The notes: a model not told the origin generated them from the letters alone. A stretch of 64,000 nucleotides of DNA from Flagellimonas beolgyonensis (GCF_003992615.1 NZ_RZMY01000006.1:417655-481654); one strand, 5' to 3'; shown: positions 53,219 through 63,956, counted from the stretch's first letter. Made by a program: numbers and translations.

Positions 53219-53317
53219 AACGCTTTTTTCCCAAAAGTGTTGTGTGAAAAATCTGCAATTCTGAAACAACTGTAAATGTCACCTAATGCTACTTCAAGAT
53301 TATAACTTTTGGTCATT

Positions 53318-53353
53318 AAAAAGCCATGACCATATTCACAGCCATGGCTTTTT
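53318..53353 (-). terminator. Terminator hairpin after the RHS toxin operon
   Basis: AAAAAGCCATG / CATGGCTTTTT, 11-bp perfect stem, T run on both strands. It is 57 bases beyond the stop of the candidate immunity gene. Confidence 0.75.
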
Positions 53354-53375
53354 ATATTGTTCACTTATACTCCAA

Positions 53376-53420
53376 CCACTAGTCTCAGACTAGCGGGAGC
53401 GAGGGGGGACTAGTGGTGGT
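53376..53420. repeat. REP-like palindrome, group 2, with a second half-copy
   Basis: CCACTAGTC-TCA-GACTAGCGGGAGC, a G run, then GACTAGTGGTGGTGAG, a second right half. The latter overlaps the stop codon and last codons (His-His-His) of the 123-residue gene. Confidence 0.7.
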
Positions 53421-53781
53421 GAGGAAGGTCTTCAATTTTGTTTATTTTATTAAGAAACCAATCTTCGAATGCTTTCAAATTATCTTTGCCACCATAGCAC
53501 TTTAAGCATTTAGCAAGTGAACTTAGGCCATCTAAAAACAACAAGTCTTCTCCTCGTTCCCTTGATTGCCGTATATAATTAGTCAATTTATGACTTGTTA
53601 TTTGCTCTTTAGCTGGATAAATTTTTCTTACGAGACCAAAATATTCATCTATGGTTAAATAATCATTGCTTTTTTCTGGAGTTAAGTCAGTAAATGATTC
53701 TTCTAACAAATTGAAAATCTCCAGTTCAAAGTCTGAAAATCCTAACTCTTCCAACTTTTCAAATATGCTACTTGTTTTCAT
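53410..53781 (-). CDS. Candidate immunity protein for the RHS toxin
   Basis: 123 residues, no signal peptide, mostly helical and acidic (FEKLEELGFSDFELEIFNLL, YLTIDEYFGLVRKIYPAKEQ, FLDGLSSLAKCLKCYGGKDN). It starts 2 bases after the RHS gene stop. In polymorphic toxin loci a small cytoplasmic gene placed exactly here is normally the immunity protein for the toxin tip. I recognise no named family. Its end (LPHHH and the TAG) is encoded within a REP-like sequence, so its C-terminus may have been altered by repeat insertion. Confidence 0.7.
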   Translation of the reverse strand: MKTSSIFEKLEELGFSDFELEIFNLLEESFTDLTPEKSNDYLTIDEYFGLVRKIYPAKEQITSHKLTNYIRQSRERGEDLLFLDGLSSLAKCLKCYGGKDNLKAFEDWFLNKINKIEDLPHHH

Positions 53782-53783
53782 AA

Positions 53784-56700
53784 TTAATAATATCCCAAAT
53801 CTTTTAAAACTTTTTGAACTTGTCGTGAATATTTTGTTTTCGGATTGGCAATCAGACCTGTTGCCTTATGAATATAAAAATGTATCTCTGTTGCCTTTCC
53901 ATTAATATGTCCACCTTGATAAACTTTAATCCATTCTCCCTGTGCTATTTTCTGTAATGCTGGATAAATTTCACTCTTACTGGCAGATCCTCCGATTCTA
54001 CTCACTAATGGCACAAATCCAGGAAATCTTTCTCCAATCTGCGAAATAACTGATACACCTGCCTTACCTTCTCCCCCAGTACCAGTAAAAAACAATGCTG
54101 ACATTGCAACATCTCCACCAACACTATTATCGGTCCCCAAATATTCATTCATTGTTGCATAATACTCGGAAACTGACATTTCACCATTTGAAACCGCAGC
54201 AGCTAATCTCGCTGGAGAGGATACACCCGCCAAATCGGAAGCTTCAAACACTTGATTCATGTTTCTGGCTCCATCCTTCATTCCTTCCGTAACACGATCT
54301 ATATCCTTCTTACTCTCTTGAACAAGACTTTCATCTGAACCTATACCGCTGAACAATCGATTTATTGAGCCAACCAACCATTTAAAAATACCACTACCGT
54401 CATCACCTCCACAACAATTTTCGCCACTTTTAGACCCTTGTTGACTTTGAGAACCACCCGTTTCTCCTCCAGCCGAAAAATTCCCTTGGGCATCAAAACC
54501 AAAACTAAAATTACCTGAATACTCGGCATAACCGTAGGGAGCCATACCATCCGGATCAATGAAGAATACTGGATTATCAAACGCATAATTATACGGACTG
54601 TGCCTTCTCATCTGCTCCGCCAAGGGATCTAAATTCATCCACCTTCCCAATGCCGGGTCATAGTTCCTTGCACCAAAGTAGTAGGTGGCCAGGGCCTCGT
54701 TGAAACTATCATCATACTCCTTCCCGCCGAACTTCCACTTCTGTGCCACGCTGTTGCCCAATGGAGAAATAGGAAGGCTATTATACCCTTTGTGCGTAAG
54801 CCCGAAAGGGTAGTAGTTGCTTTCCTCCACAATTTCCAATGTGCCACCATTGTCCACATAGCTTAAGCGTATGTTGCCCAAATGATCTTTGTACTGGTAC
54901 ACGTAGTCGTACCCGCCCATACCATTAGGGGTTACATAGCCTTCTGGTTGGCCAAAAAACTGCAATACATTGTCCTGGTAAATAAAGCCGCCTGCATATT
55001 CTGTCAGAGAACCTCCTCCAGACACCTCCTTTTTCAATTTGGTGCCTATAGCATCATAAACATACGAAATAGTTCCGGATCCCGTATCAATATTTGTAGG
55101 AAGATTCAGATGGTTATAGGTTATGCCATCGACCAAGTCGGCACCTATCCCCTTATTTTTATCCATCACCAAGTTTCCGTTGGCATCATAACGGTAATCG
55201 TTACCTGTTGTGGAGATTGGTTCCTTGAAACCGTACGTTTTATTGCCAGTATCGGTAACTTTCAACAGTTTATTGCCACTGTCGTAATCATAATCCAAAA
55301 CATCCATATCCCAATAATTACTGCTGTTTTGCCAACCATGACGCTTCAACGACATGATATTGCCATTTTTATCATATGTAACATAGGATAGATTATAACT
55401 GTTATTCCAGTTTTGGGCATTATCCAATCGGTTTAAAGCATCATAACCATACTTGTACCAACGCAAGGTGTTGTCATTGGCGGTTTTCCATTCGGTCTCA
55501 GCAATATTGCCATTGTACAGGGTTGCACCTCCATGGTCCTGGGTGTTGTAATTGATCCCAAAGGCAAAGAGGTCATTGCCCAACGCGTTCGGGTCGTTGA
55601 TCTGTTTCAGCCAGCTCCGCACATTATAGGTATAGTCCACCGTTTGCAGGCCGCCACCCACTTGTTTGGTGGCCAACTGGCCGAGTTCATCATAACCGTT
55701 GTTCACCAAGGTTTCCTCTGGTTGCCCGGTAATGGTCTGCTTCTGTGTCAATAACCTGCCCAGATCATCGTAGGTGAAGGTATCCACTATGACGATATCG
55801 GTATACCCTGTACGTTGGTGGGTGGTCTTGGTCTCCAATACCTTGCCGATAAAATCCAATTTGGTTTCCACTAGATCGGAGGTGTTCAAATAATCATTGG
55901 TGCTTTTGTTCCAAATGGGTCTTCGTTTATCATCATAGCCCAGCATCGTGGTTATCCAATCATTGGAGCCCAACACCCGCACTTTTGTCCCAGTGGCCAA
56001 GCCTTTTACCTCCAATGTGGTATTTTGTCCCAAAACCGTAACCGGAAGGCTCAGCCCCGGTCTGTCAAACACATAGTCATCATAGTAGTTTATGGTATGG
56101 ATTTCCGTAATGGTTTGTGGAATCGTGTTGTTGGAATAATATATCGTGGTTCCCGCCAAAGTGGTTGAGCTACCTTGTTTGCTCTCATATTGGTCGTATG
56201 TTGTTGTGTTGTCAGCATAGCCCTGCATGGTTTCCCTGCTAATAACATTTGCCTGGGTATGCAGCCCAGTGTAGGCCACCCTGCCAAAGGCATCATATTT
56301 GGTGAAGAGCCATTGTTTGTTCGGACGTTGCACCGCATCCTGGGTAAGTACAGGCTGGTCCAAGGTGTTATAAACGATGTACTCCCATCCCTTGCCCGGT
56401 ATCTTCTTTTCCACCAAGCGGTTACGGTGGTCGTACTTATATTGGTAGCAAAGCTCACTGAGTTCAGGGGCCGACACCCCATCGGAGGTATCTACCAAAG
56501 GTGGCAATACATAGGTTAGGTTGCCATAGTCATCGTATACATAGTAGGTATCATGTTGCGTTACGACATTGTCCACCATTGCATAGGTCCGTTTGAGCAC
56601 CACCCTGCCGAGCTTATCGGTAAATTCTTCCGTGGTATGCAGCTTGTTGGCGGTACCATCGTGGTTTTCATCCTTGATGACATTCTTGGTCAATTCTCCC

Positions 56701-59570
56701 GCAGCGTAATGGCCGTTGGCCACCAAACTAGGGGTATAGGTGTTATTGGACACCGTGTGGGTAACATTGTACAGACGTACCTCGCTGGTGGTATTGGTTT
56801 CATAGTCAAACTTGATGCCATGTCCGCCGCCCAATTGCCAATCCTTGCCCGGTGCCGCCTGTTCTAGAATCCGGCTCAGGGGAGACGCTTCGAAGTCCTT
56901 TTCGGAATAGGCGTTCACCTGGTTGGTGGCCAAACCTGTAAAGTCCTGTGCAAATTTGCCCTGATAGTATTGTTGGGTGGTTGCGGAAACATCCCCTCGA
57001 TAACTGCCCAATGAACCAGAGGTTTCCGGATAGGGCAACCATTCCTTGTCCTGCCGTCCAAAACTGTCATATGATACATGGGAAATTAAATCTGAGGAAC
57101 CCCCATTATCAAACATGTCCGCCAAAGGCACTTCGTTGCCATCCACAATTTCCAAAATGGGCTGATAGAAATACTGCCGTACATTGACATCCGTGGCATA
57201 ATACAGATAGCTCCTGAACCGTGATGTGGTGGTCGACGATCCCCATTTGAACTCGGTACCGTCCAATACTTTATTCCCCTGCATATCGTACACCCCGCTT
57301 ATGCCAGATCCATTCACAGATCCAGAATAGGTGTAGGGATGTACAATACCCACCAAAAGATACCATTCTCCCAATTGGGGAAGATCACCATAAAAAAAAT
57401 AAGGGTTTGTATTGGCACCTCCGCCCAGATTGTCCACATTTTGGGTTCCATGGTAAGTTCTTCCGTCTTGCGAAAAATCCCTGCGGACCCAAACCGTATA
57501 GCGATAGGTCTTGGTCTTGTCCACGGTGATATAGTCCGTGTTCCACCCACCATCACCATTGTTCGCCGGATCGTTTCCACAGGCCCAGATCAGGGCACTT
57601 TTCCCGAAAGGATCGGGACCAGTAATTATATTGTTCTCAGCAGCATTCCCATTTCTGTTGAAGAATGGTGTTGCTGTGGCCCCTTCGGTCCAGTCCATGA
57701 CCCATCCTGCTGGATAATTAGGGCTGATCGTACTGGCTTTCGATATGGAACCTTTAATTGCTATCTGCTGTTTAGAACGGCCGAGACCATCATAATAGCT
57801 TATACCCTCCAACACATCCCTGTTGGTCTTTATATCCACAGATGAAGCCATTTCAGATTGATATGTCCTGGAATAAATATAATTTTCATCGCTAAAGACC
57901 GGAGACTGGTAATCACAGCCGTTGGTCGCTCCCGGAACATCTGGACATTGATCCAACGTGTTGTTGGCATAGCCGAGGGGCTTAAAGCTTGCATAAATGG
58001 TCGGTGCGGCTTCGCCGAATCCATCCCCATCTTTGTCCAGATAAAAGGTCTGGGGTGGCAGATTGGTGATCCTATTTGTGGAATCGTCATAGTCGGAATT
58101 GTTCGAGACATAACCGGCAGGTTGAGTGCAATCGGAAAGCGTTGAAGAAGGATTTCCAAATCCATCCCCATCGATGTCCGCATACCAAGTAACTGGTTGG
58201 TCCACTGTAAATGTAATCGTACGTGCGGGGCCCCAGCACCCAAAACTGTTCCTTCCCCTTAGATAATAGGATGGTCCATTGTATAAGGTAAGGGTAACAT
58301 TAGAATTGTTTGTGCTCTCACCATTTTCCGTGGCCTGCCAGTACCAAGTTATACCACTAGGTGGGTTGGACCTGGTCAATGTGACACTTCCGCAAACACT
58401 TGATATAGAAGGCGCTGCTGGTTCCAGAATTTCATCTCGAACCACTACTTCTGTACCCAAGGTGTATTTGGTCTGCGAACAGGATTGGACCCGTCTTCTA
58501 TACCACCGTGTAGAGGTCAAACCGCTTGGAGGATTATAAGAGGCTCCGGTTGCTCCAGATATATCTGTCCAACCCGTACTGCCATCACTGGAATATTGCC
58601 ATTGGTAGTTATAGGTTCCATTCCCCCCACCTGAAGATAGTACGGTTATGTTTTCTGGATCGCCACCATAACATATCGGTGAGGGTGAAGAAATAGCCCC
58701 TGCTGATAAATCGGGCCAAACAGTTACCATGATAGTGTTCGAATATTTGGTCTGACCAGAACATGAAACCACACTTCGTCGATACCATCTATTTGCTGTT
58801 AGTCCCGATGGGGGGTCATAAGAAGTTCCAGTTGCACCACTTATGTTTGTCCACCCTGAAGTTCCTGTACTTGAATATTGCCATTGATAGCTGTAGCCAC
58901 CACTGCCGCCGGAAGCGCTGGATGAATTAGTCAAATTTGAAGGGTTGCCGCCATAACATATGGTATGTGCGCTTCCGATTGTACCGGCAGTATAGTTTGC
59001 AATGGTGACTGATACCGAGCCTGATCCGGTGCTCCATTGGCCAGTTGAATTACTTCTAGCCCTGATATAGTAGGTGCCGTTACCCTCATTTGGGGTATAG
59101 GTCGATCCGCTGCCCTTAGTTGTACTTGTCCCGGAGCTGTTCTTGCCCTGCCAATACCAGGTTATACCACTTGGTGGAGATCCAGATCTAGTCAATGTTG
59201 CTGTACCGCAACCATTGCTGGAAATTGTAGGGTTATTAGGGTTCCTCACCCCAATAGACACGGATTTGCTCAAATAATAATAGTTATAATACGTATCCCG
59301 AACCGTAGCAGAAACCGTTTTGGATCCAGTGCTCGAGAAAGTTATCGCAGCACTATTGGATGAACTGTAATTTATGGTGCCACCGCTAGAAACACTCCAT
59401 TGTGTAGAGGAGATGGCATATGGGCCGCTTATACTAAAATATCCTGATTCTCCCTGATACATGCTGGTCGGGCCGTACATGGTAAATTGGGCATGTACCG
59501 TGCTGATCATTAACAAGAGCGTGGTACCCAGTACCAACTTAAAAAGATTTTTTATTAGAATAATATTCAT
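53784..59570 (-). CDS. RHS-repeat polymorphic toxin with DUF6443 and Ig-like domains
   Basis: 1928 residues from the ATG at 59570. Order: signal peptide (ending VHAQ, about residue 27); Ig/PKD-like repeats (about 30-480), two of them nearly identical (GYSYQWQYSSTGTSGWTNIS, TYNYQWQYSSDGSTGWTDIS); a calcium-binding-like segment (DIDGDGFGNPSS, DKDGDGFGEAAP); DUF6443 (YQSEMASSVDIKTNRDVLEG); RHS repeats; the RHS core (YYFGARNYDPALGRWMNLDP, YNYAFDNPVFFIDPDGM); then a variable tip of about 240 residues. The tip ends GKATEIHFYIHKATGLIANP and KTKYSRQVQKVLKDLGYY. I suspect a small RNase-like (BECR) toxin, but cannot assign it. A candidate immunity gene follows after 2 bases. Confidence 0.88.
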   Translation of the reverse strand: MNIILIKNLFKLVLGTTLLLMISTVHAQFTMYGPTSMYQGESGYFSISGPYAISSTQWSVSSGGTINYSSSNSAAITFSSTGSKTVSATVRDTYYNYYYLSKSVSIGVRNPNNPTISSNGCGTATLTRSGSPPSGITWYWQGKNSSGTSTTKGSGSTYTPNEGNGTYYIRARSNSTGQWSTGSGSVSVTIANYTAGTIGSAHTICYGGNPSNLTNSSSASGGSGGYSYQWQYSSTGTSGWTNISGATGTSYDPPSGLTANRWYRRSVVSCSGQTKYSNTIMVTVWPDLSAGAISSPSPICYGGDPENITVLSSGGGNGTYNYQWQYSSDGSTGWTDISGATGASYNPPSGLTSTRWYRRRVQSCSQTKYTLGTEVVVRDEILEPAAPSISSVCGSVTLTRSNPPSGITWYWQATENGESTNNSNVTLTLYNGPSYYLRGRNSFGCWGPARTITFTVDQPVTWYADIDGDGFGNPSSTLSDCTQPAGYVSNNSDYDDSTNRITNLPPQTFYLDKDGDGFGEAAPTIYASFKPLGYANNTLDQCPDVPGATNGCDYQSPVFSDENYIYSRTYQSEMASSVDIKTNRDVLEGISYYDGLGRSKQQIAIKGSISKASTISPNYPAGWVMDWTEGATATPFFNRNGNAAENNIITGPDPFGKSALIWACGNDPANNGDGGWNTDYITVDKTKTYRYTVWVRRDFSQDGRTYHGTQNVDNLGGGANTNPYFFYGDLPQLGEWYLLVGIVHPYTYSGSVNGSGISGVYDMQGNKVLDGTEFKWGSSTTTSRFRSYLYYATDVNVRQYFYQPILEIVDGNEVPLADMFDNGGSSDLISHVSYDSFGRQDKEWLPYPETSGSLGSYRGDVSATTQQYYQGKFAQDFTGLATNQVNAYSEKDFEASPLSRILEQAAPGKDWQLGGGHGIKFDYETNTTSEVRLYNVTHTVSNNTYTPSLVANGHYAAGELTKNVIKDENHDGTANKLHTTEEFTDKLGRVVLKRTYAMVDNVVTQHDTYYVYDDYGNLTYVLPPLVDTSDGVSAPELSELCYQYKYDHRNRLVEKKIPGKGWEYIVYNTLDQPVLTQDAVQRPNKQWLFTKYDAFGRVAYTGLHTQANVISRETMQGYADNTTTYDQYESKQGSSTTLAGTTIYYSNNTIPQTITEIHTINYYDDYVFDRPGLSLPVTVLGQNTTLEVKGLATGTKVRVLGSNDWITTMLGYDDKRRPIWNKSTNDYLNTSDLVETKLDFIGKVLETKTTHQRTGYTDIVIVDTFTYDDLGRLLTQKQTITGQPEETLVNNGYDELGQLATKQVGGGLQTVDYTYNVRSWLKQINDPNALGNDLFAFGINYNTQDHGGATLYNGNIAETEWKTANDNTLRWYKYGYDALNRLDNAQNWNNSYNLSYVTYDKNGNIMSLKRHGWQNSSNYWDMDVLDYDYDSGNKLLKVTDTGNKTYGFKEPISTTGNDYRYDANGNLVMDKNKGIGADLVDGITYNHLNLPTNIDTGSGTISYVYDAIGTKLKKEVSGGGSLTEYAGGFIYQDNVLQFFGQPEGYVTPNGMGGYDYVYQYKDHLGNIRLSYVDNGGTLEIVEESNYYPFGLTHKGYNSLPISPLGNSVAQKWKFGGKEYDDSFNEALATYYFGARNYDPALGRWMNLDPLAEQMRRHSPYNYAFDNPVFFIDPDGMAPYGYAEYSGNFSFGFDAQGNFSAGGETGGSQSQQGSKSGENCCGGDDGSGIFKWLVGSINRLFSGIGSDESLVQESKKDIDRVTEGMKDGARNMNQVFEASDLAGVSSPARLAAAVSNGEMSVSEYYATMNEYLGTDNSVGGDVAMSALFFTGTGGEGKAGVSVISQIGERFPGFVPLVSRIGGSASKSEIYPALQKIAQGEWIKVYQGGHINGKATEIHFYIHKATGLIANPKTKYSRQVQKVLKDLGYY

Positions 59571-59577
59571 AACATGA

Positions 59578-60033
59578 TCAGTTTTTGGTGAAATATAGTT
59601 CGGGTAAAATGGGCCTGGCATCATTTGAAGTTGGCGGTATCAATACCAATCTGTTCGATTTGATCTCACCAATCAACAAACTGTATGAGTTTCCCTGTGG
59701 GTCGTACAATTCGAGTACATTGCCAATAATTGCCCATTTCCCGAACAATCGCTCCCCACTTGCCATGCTCTGCTCAAAATCACCATTGGGTGAAAAAGTC
59801 ATACGCCTACCTGTGTATGCAGATAAGATTTCAGCTTTTAGACCAGGTATGGTATCAGTGTGCTGCTTGATATCTAAGGACATCCGTGAGAATGAGGGCC
59901 CATCGGAAAAGGTCCAAGTACCATAGATATAATTATTGTCCTGTGCATTGATTGTGTGGATATAGAGGAATAGTGTCAAAAGTATCATCGTTTTTGTCGA
60001 CAATACTTTTATGGTAGTATTGAAAATTTTCAT
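59578..60033 (-). CDS. Small secreted protein between two RHS-type genes (lipocalin-like)
   Basis: 151 residues from the ATG at 60033. Signal peptide ends near TINAQ (about residue 30). The mature part has the look of a small lipocalin-like/META-type beta barrel (YIYGTWTFSDGPSFSRMS, GKWAIIGNVLELYDPQGNSY, LLIGEIKSNRLVLIPP). It lies 11 bases after one RHS-type gene and 7 bases before the large RHS gene, so it is a constant part of this operon. A chaperone or adaptor role for the toxin is possible; unproven. Confidence 0.7.
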   Translation of the reverse strand: MKIFNTTIKVLSTKTMILLTLFLYIHTINAQDNNYIYGTWTFSDGPSFSRMSLDIKQHTDTIPGLKAEILSAYTGRRMTFSPNGDFEQSMASGERLFGKWAIIGNVLELYDPQGNSYSLLIGEIKSNRLVLIPPTSNDARPILPELYFTKN

Positions 60034-60044
60034 GGTCATGTATT

Positions 60045-63000
60045 TTAGTTCTGTCCTTTGTAGTGGTACTGATAATCGTTTAACAGCTTTTGGTCGTTGT
60101 CCTTAACATTCTTAAGCCTATTAAAAGAATCGTACTCATAATAGGTCGTTAAACCGTTAGGATTTGTTATGCTTGTCACACCAACCAAGGGGTCATACGT
60201 ATATGAGGTTACCATTGAGGTAGGTAGATTGGATCTGAGATTATTTAAGGCAGTTCTTAAAATGTTCTCATCCGCGACTGAATCATCTGCATTGGAAGCT
60301 GTAACAGCAGCATTGATCAAATTTTGAATATTTGCATCAATATTGCTTGAATCCAGATTTTCGATCTTGGCAATTGGATATTGATGGTAATATCCCCAAA
60401 CATAGTATACATGGGGGCCTTCTGAGGTTTGGGTCATTTCAACCAGATTCCCTTTTAAATCGTAATCCAAAAATTGAAAAGCGGTAAACTCTGTTCCATT
60501 TTGTTTCAGTTTTTTTATTTCGGCGGGCAGAATAAGGTTTGAAAAATTGTTGTAGACCATCGTTTCTTTGCTAAGCAAAGCAACATTCTTCCTGTTCTCA
60601 GTTTCCAGCAGTTCAAAAATCCTATTTTGGTCATAAAGTCCCTGTATCACCGATGACTCCGTTGGATTTTTGTCCAGAACATAGGTATAGTTGGTTACAT
60701 AATTGTCCCCTTTACTATCGATAATGGTTCTTTTATCCAAAATAGGAAAAGAGGTCTTATATTCCATTAATTGCTGGGTTACCAATTGGTTTCCGGAGTT
60801 AAACAACGATTCGGTCAAAGAGGTACCCAATTGTTTGGCCACTTTAAGTTGACTGGTTACCGTGAGCATGTGCGACTGTACATCATAGGCATCAATGCCA
60901 GTACTATATTCCGTGGCCCGGATTCTTACATTTTTTTGGAGATTTTGTGTTGCATAAACTTTGTCCAAATACCCAAAATCTTCACTCTTTAATAGTACGT
61001 TGGATTCTGAATAGACTTTCTTATATATCGGTTTACCCCTTTGGTAATCATTGTTTTGATACGTAATGGATGGATAACCACTATTATTTATTATTGCATC
61101 GCTACACTGATAACTATTTTGTACACTAAAGATTTGATGTCCATTGGTAGGGGTTCTACCCTCAGGAATATTTCCATTGTTTTTTGAAGAAGTAAAATGG
61201 TATTCTGTAAACCCATTTCCCACTTCCTTTTCTACCACCTTTGAGTATCCCACAAAACTTCCCGTTGTAAGTTCGACACCTCCCTTTGGTTTGTCATAGA
61301 CAGCCGCTTCATAGAGAGAGAATGGAGAAAGTTGAAACTGATGGGGATAACCATAAATTGGTATGTTATTGATGTAACCCGACGAACTGCCATCTGCTTC
61401 TTCATATTCATAATCAATTTTCTTCACAATGTTGGCACCGTCCTTAAGGGTTTGGGAAGCAATTCTTGCACCTCCACCAACATATTCCTCTCCCATGAAT
61501 TTGAACGTATTGTTTTCATATATAAACTCAGAGGATCCACCAGTAGGATAGACCACTTTTTTCAACAGGCCGGTCAAAGAATAGGAATTTGGCGTTAGAT
61601 CGACACTACCGGGAATCAATTGATAATTTGGAGCGTTCGTGCGTTGAAACGGCAATATGGAATGTTGCCCTTGATTTGGGTAGAAATAAAGCTTTGGTGT
61701 GTAGGTCGTTGTTGAGTTGGAATTTCCTGTAACCCCATTGTTGTTGTAAAAGCCTAAATAATCTTGTTGTAACGAACCTCTCTTAGGAAGTTTGTTGACA
61801 TAGTCATATTCAAAGCCATAACTGTTCTTGTTTCCCAATCCATCCTCAATGTCAACACCATCCAATCGCAGCCTTTTGCACTCGGGTCCACTGCAGTTTT
61901 CCTTGGAATCAAAATAACCATATCGGAACTTTACTGTTTTTATCAGCTTATTGTTGAAATCTTTTACCCTTATCTCGGTCAATGCCTTTTCTCCCAGATA
62001 GTCAGTCCTATTCTGGGCATAAATAAACTCAACCAATCCCCCATCAAATTGAATGGTTTGCAATCTTTTTCGCAATGGATGCTTTTCCCAATTTTCAAAA
62101 GCTCCGAGATAGGGATCTTCTGCAGACCTTCCTATACTAAATGTATTGTGAGCAAAAAAACAGGAATTGTTTTGGTTCAAAGAAGTAGGGCCGTTACTGG
62201 CCATAACATGGTCATTGACAAACGTGTTTTCGACCACCTCACTGTTAGCATAGCTTTCGTATAAAAAATTTACAATACGATTTGTTTTTTTATCCTTAAT
62301 TTCTGAGACATTCCATGTATGGATCTGTTTCCTATAATTCAGTGCTTCCATCGTAGCCCAGGTATTTTTCCAACTATTTAAAGTCCCGGACGGCTGGGGT
62401 TCCAAGGGAGAGTAAAAGCTTTCACTTACTTCTATCTCATCGAACTTATATTGCAGTCCATTGGCATCTGAAATCAAAAAATTAAAGAAATCCATAATGG
62501 GATAAGTCATTCTCCCATAGTGACTCCCAGGATTCCCTGGCGCATAAAATCCAAATCCATCGACATTTCTAACATCAACTTCCAAAGCATCCATTCTAGC
62601 TCCGCTATTGTCCAAAAAAGTGGTAGTAAACCCATCATTGTTGTTTGGATAAATACACAAACTGGAAGTGTTGATAGATGTAAATTCAGTACTCAGTCCC
62701 GGAGCATTGACCATAAATACGTCCGGTGACAAATCATCTACCTGAAAACCAAAGCCAGCCGGGTTACCTCCAGGTACATTGTTGCTAGAGTTAACAACGT
62801 CCTCATAATATACTGCATGTCTGTTCTGTGATGACCATTCAGTAACTATTTCTCTTGGAGATGCACACCCCGCTTTTCGATTATAACCCAAGGAAGCAAT
62901 CCAACCCTGTAAAATCATTCCGAGGTCCCAATCATTTTCTGCATTGAGCGAAAAACCTGCCTCATTATCAGGGAGGTCTTTTATATTTCTAACAATGCTC

Positions 63001-63326
63001 CCACCTGCATTGATGTTCCAACCCGTTCCAACAGAAGAGGCAATGTCATCCACTTTAACCCCCCCTGAGTTGTAGGTTAAAGTTATAGGTACGGTAATAT
63101 TGCCTGATTTGATTACATAAATGGGTATGCTCAAATCTATCTTACCTGTATATAGGTTTACAGGGAGTGCATTGAACTTCTGAAATGCCATTACATCAGG
63201 AGATGCTGTTATGGAATTGTCTGGAATAGGGTTTATAAACCCTCCGTGATTTCCTTCTTGGGAATAAAACTTATTGCTTTGTAAAAAAATAAATAGCAAT
63301 GCTAAATGATATAGTTTTTTCATCAC
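60045..63326 (-). CDS. RHS/YD-type secreted protein, first gene of the toxin operon
   Basis: 1093 residues. Signal peptide (ending FYSQ, about residue 23). The first domain (NLYTGKIDLSIPIYVIKSGN, TYNSGGVKVDDIASSVGTGW) is the N-plug-like domain that precedes RHS shells in Bacteroidetes. The middle contains beta segments such as GLLKKVVYPTGGSSEFIYEN. The C-terminal part has YD-type repeats (TSYTYDPLVGVTSITNPNGL, TTYYEYDSFNRLKNVKDNDQ) and ends YQYHYKGQN, with no core or toxin tip. It probably works with the large RHS protein encoded two genes downstream. Confidence 0.85.
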   Translation of the reverse strand: MMKKLYHLALLFIFLQSNKFYSQEGNHGGFINPIPDNSITASPDVMAFQKFNALPVNLYTGKIDLSIPIYVIKSGNITVPITLTYNSGGVKVDDIASSVGTGWNINAGGSIVRNIKDLPDNEAGFSLNAENDWDLGMILQGWIASLGYNRKAGCASPREIVTEWSSQNRHAVYYEDVVNSSNNVPGGNPAGFGFQVDDLSPDVFMVNAPGLSTEFTSINTSSLCIYPNNNDGFTTTFLDNSGARMDALEVDVRNVDGFGFYAPGNPGSHYGRMTYPIMDFFNFLISDANGLQYKFDEIEVSESFYSPLEPQPSGTLNSWKNTWATMEALNYRKQIHTWNVSEIKDKKTNRIVNFLYESYANSEVVENTFVNDHVMASNGPTSLNQNNSCFFAHNTFSIGRSAEDPYLGAFENWEKHPLRKRLQTIQFDGGLVEFIYAQNRTDYLGEKALTEIRVKDFNNKLIKTVKFRYGYFDSKENCSGPECKRLRLDGVDIEDGLGNKNSYGFEYDYVNKLPKRGSLQQDYLGFYNNNGVTGNSNSTTTYTPKLYFYPNQGQHSILPFQRTNAPNYQLIPGSVDLTPNSYSLTGLLKKVVYPTGGSSEFIYENNTFKFMGEEYVGGGARIASQTLKDGANIVKKIDYEYEEADGSSSGYINNIPIYGYPHQFQLSPFSLYEAAVYDKPKGGVELTTGSFVGYSKVVEKEVGNGFTEYHFTSSKNNGNIPEGRTPTNGHQIFSVQNSYQCSDAIINNSGYPSITYQNNDYQRGKPIYKKVYSESNVLLKSEDFGYLDKVYATQNLQKNVRIRATEYSTGIDAYDVQSHMLTVTSQLKVAKQLGTSLTESLFNSGNQLVTQQLMEYKTSFPILDKRTIIDSKGDNYVTNYTYVLDKNPTESSVIQGLYDQNRIFELLETENRKNVALLSKETMVYNNFSNLILPAEIKKLKQNGTEFTAFQFLDYDLKGNLVEMTQTSEGPHVYYVWGYYHQYPIAKIENLDSSNIDANIQNLINAAVTASNADDSVADENILRTALNNLRSNLPTSMVTSYTYDPLVGVTSITNPNGLTTYYEYDSFNRLKNVKDNDQKLLNDYQYHYKGQN

Positions 63327-63884
63327 TTGTCTATTGAAGAATATTAGATTTAGAATGTTGTGATTATACTGAAATTGCTTGATAGCAATCCTTGTTTAAA
63401 CTCCAACTTATTTAAATGTGCTTAGTGGATTAAGTTGTAAGGTGAAACAGGGAATAAAAATTTTAAAACCGTAGGACTACCTAGATATGGTGTAGCGGCA
63501 ATGTGAAATAAAAAAATGAGATGCTGAAAAAGGTAAAAGCTGATTTTTGAATCAATTCATTTACCAATCGGAGATAATTACGGAACTCCATAAATGTAGG
63601 TTAAGGTTAATGTTTATTGGTAGCCAATTTGGGATGGCTTCTCAAACATATTTATTTTTTTAAAAATTTAATACTATTTTTCTGCTTTTTCGATAAAAAA
63701 CATACTTATTTTTAATAAATATTAATATCTATTAATTTGAAGCAATATCTTACTTATTAAAATTTGATGCATAGTTAATCCACCTATGTTTTTGGAACGT
63801 AATTTATAATGATCATGGTTATTCTCTCAACAAAACTTTTAATCACACCTCATTAATTGATACCAATTCTTTTACCAAAACAAA

Positions 63885-63907
63885 AGCCATGGCACCTTAC
63901 CATGGCT
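63885..63907 (-). terminator. Terminator hairpin near the right edge
   Basis: AGCCATGG / CCATGGCT, 8-bp stem with a 7-base loop, and a T-rich tail on the minus strand. It would end a minus-strand gene that starts beyond the window. Part of the fourth copy of the composite repeat. Confidence 0.6.
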
Positions 63908-63956
63908 CTGTTTCAACTAAATCAATTTGGTACCCTAAATTGCCACGAATAATCCA

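Noticed and set aside
50335..53420. CRISPR-like array from repeated palindromes
   Set aside because: Copies are irregularly spaced by hundreds of bases, differ in stem sequence and sit next to a RAYT gene; there are no cas genes.
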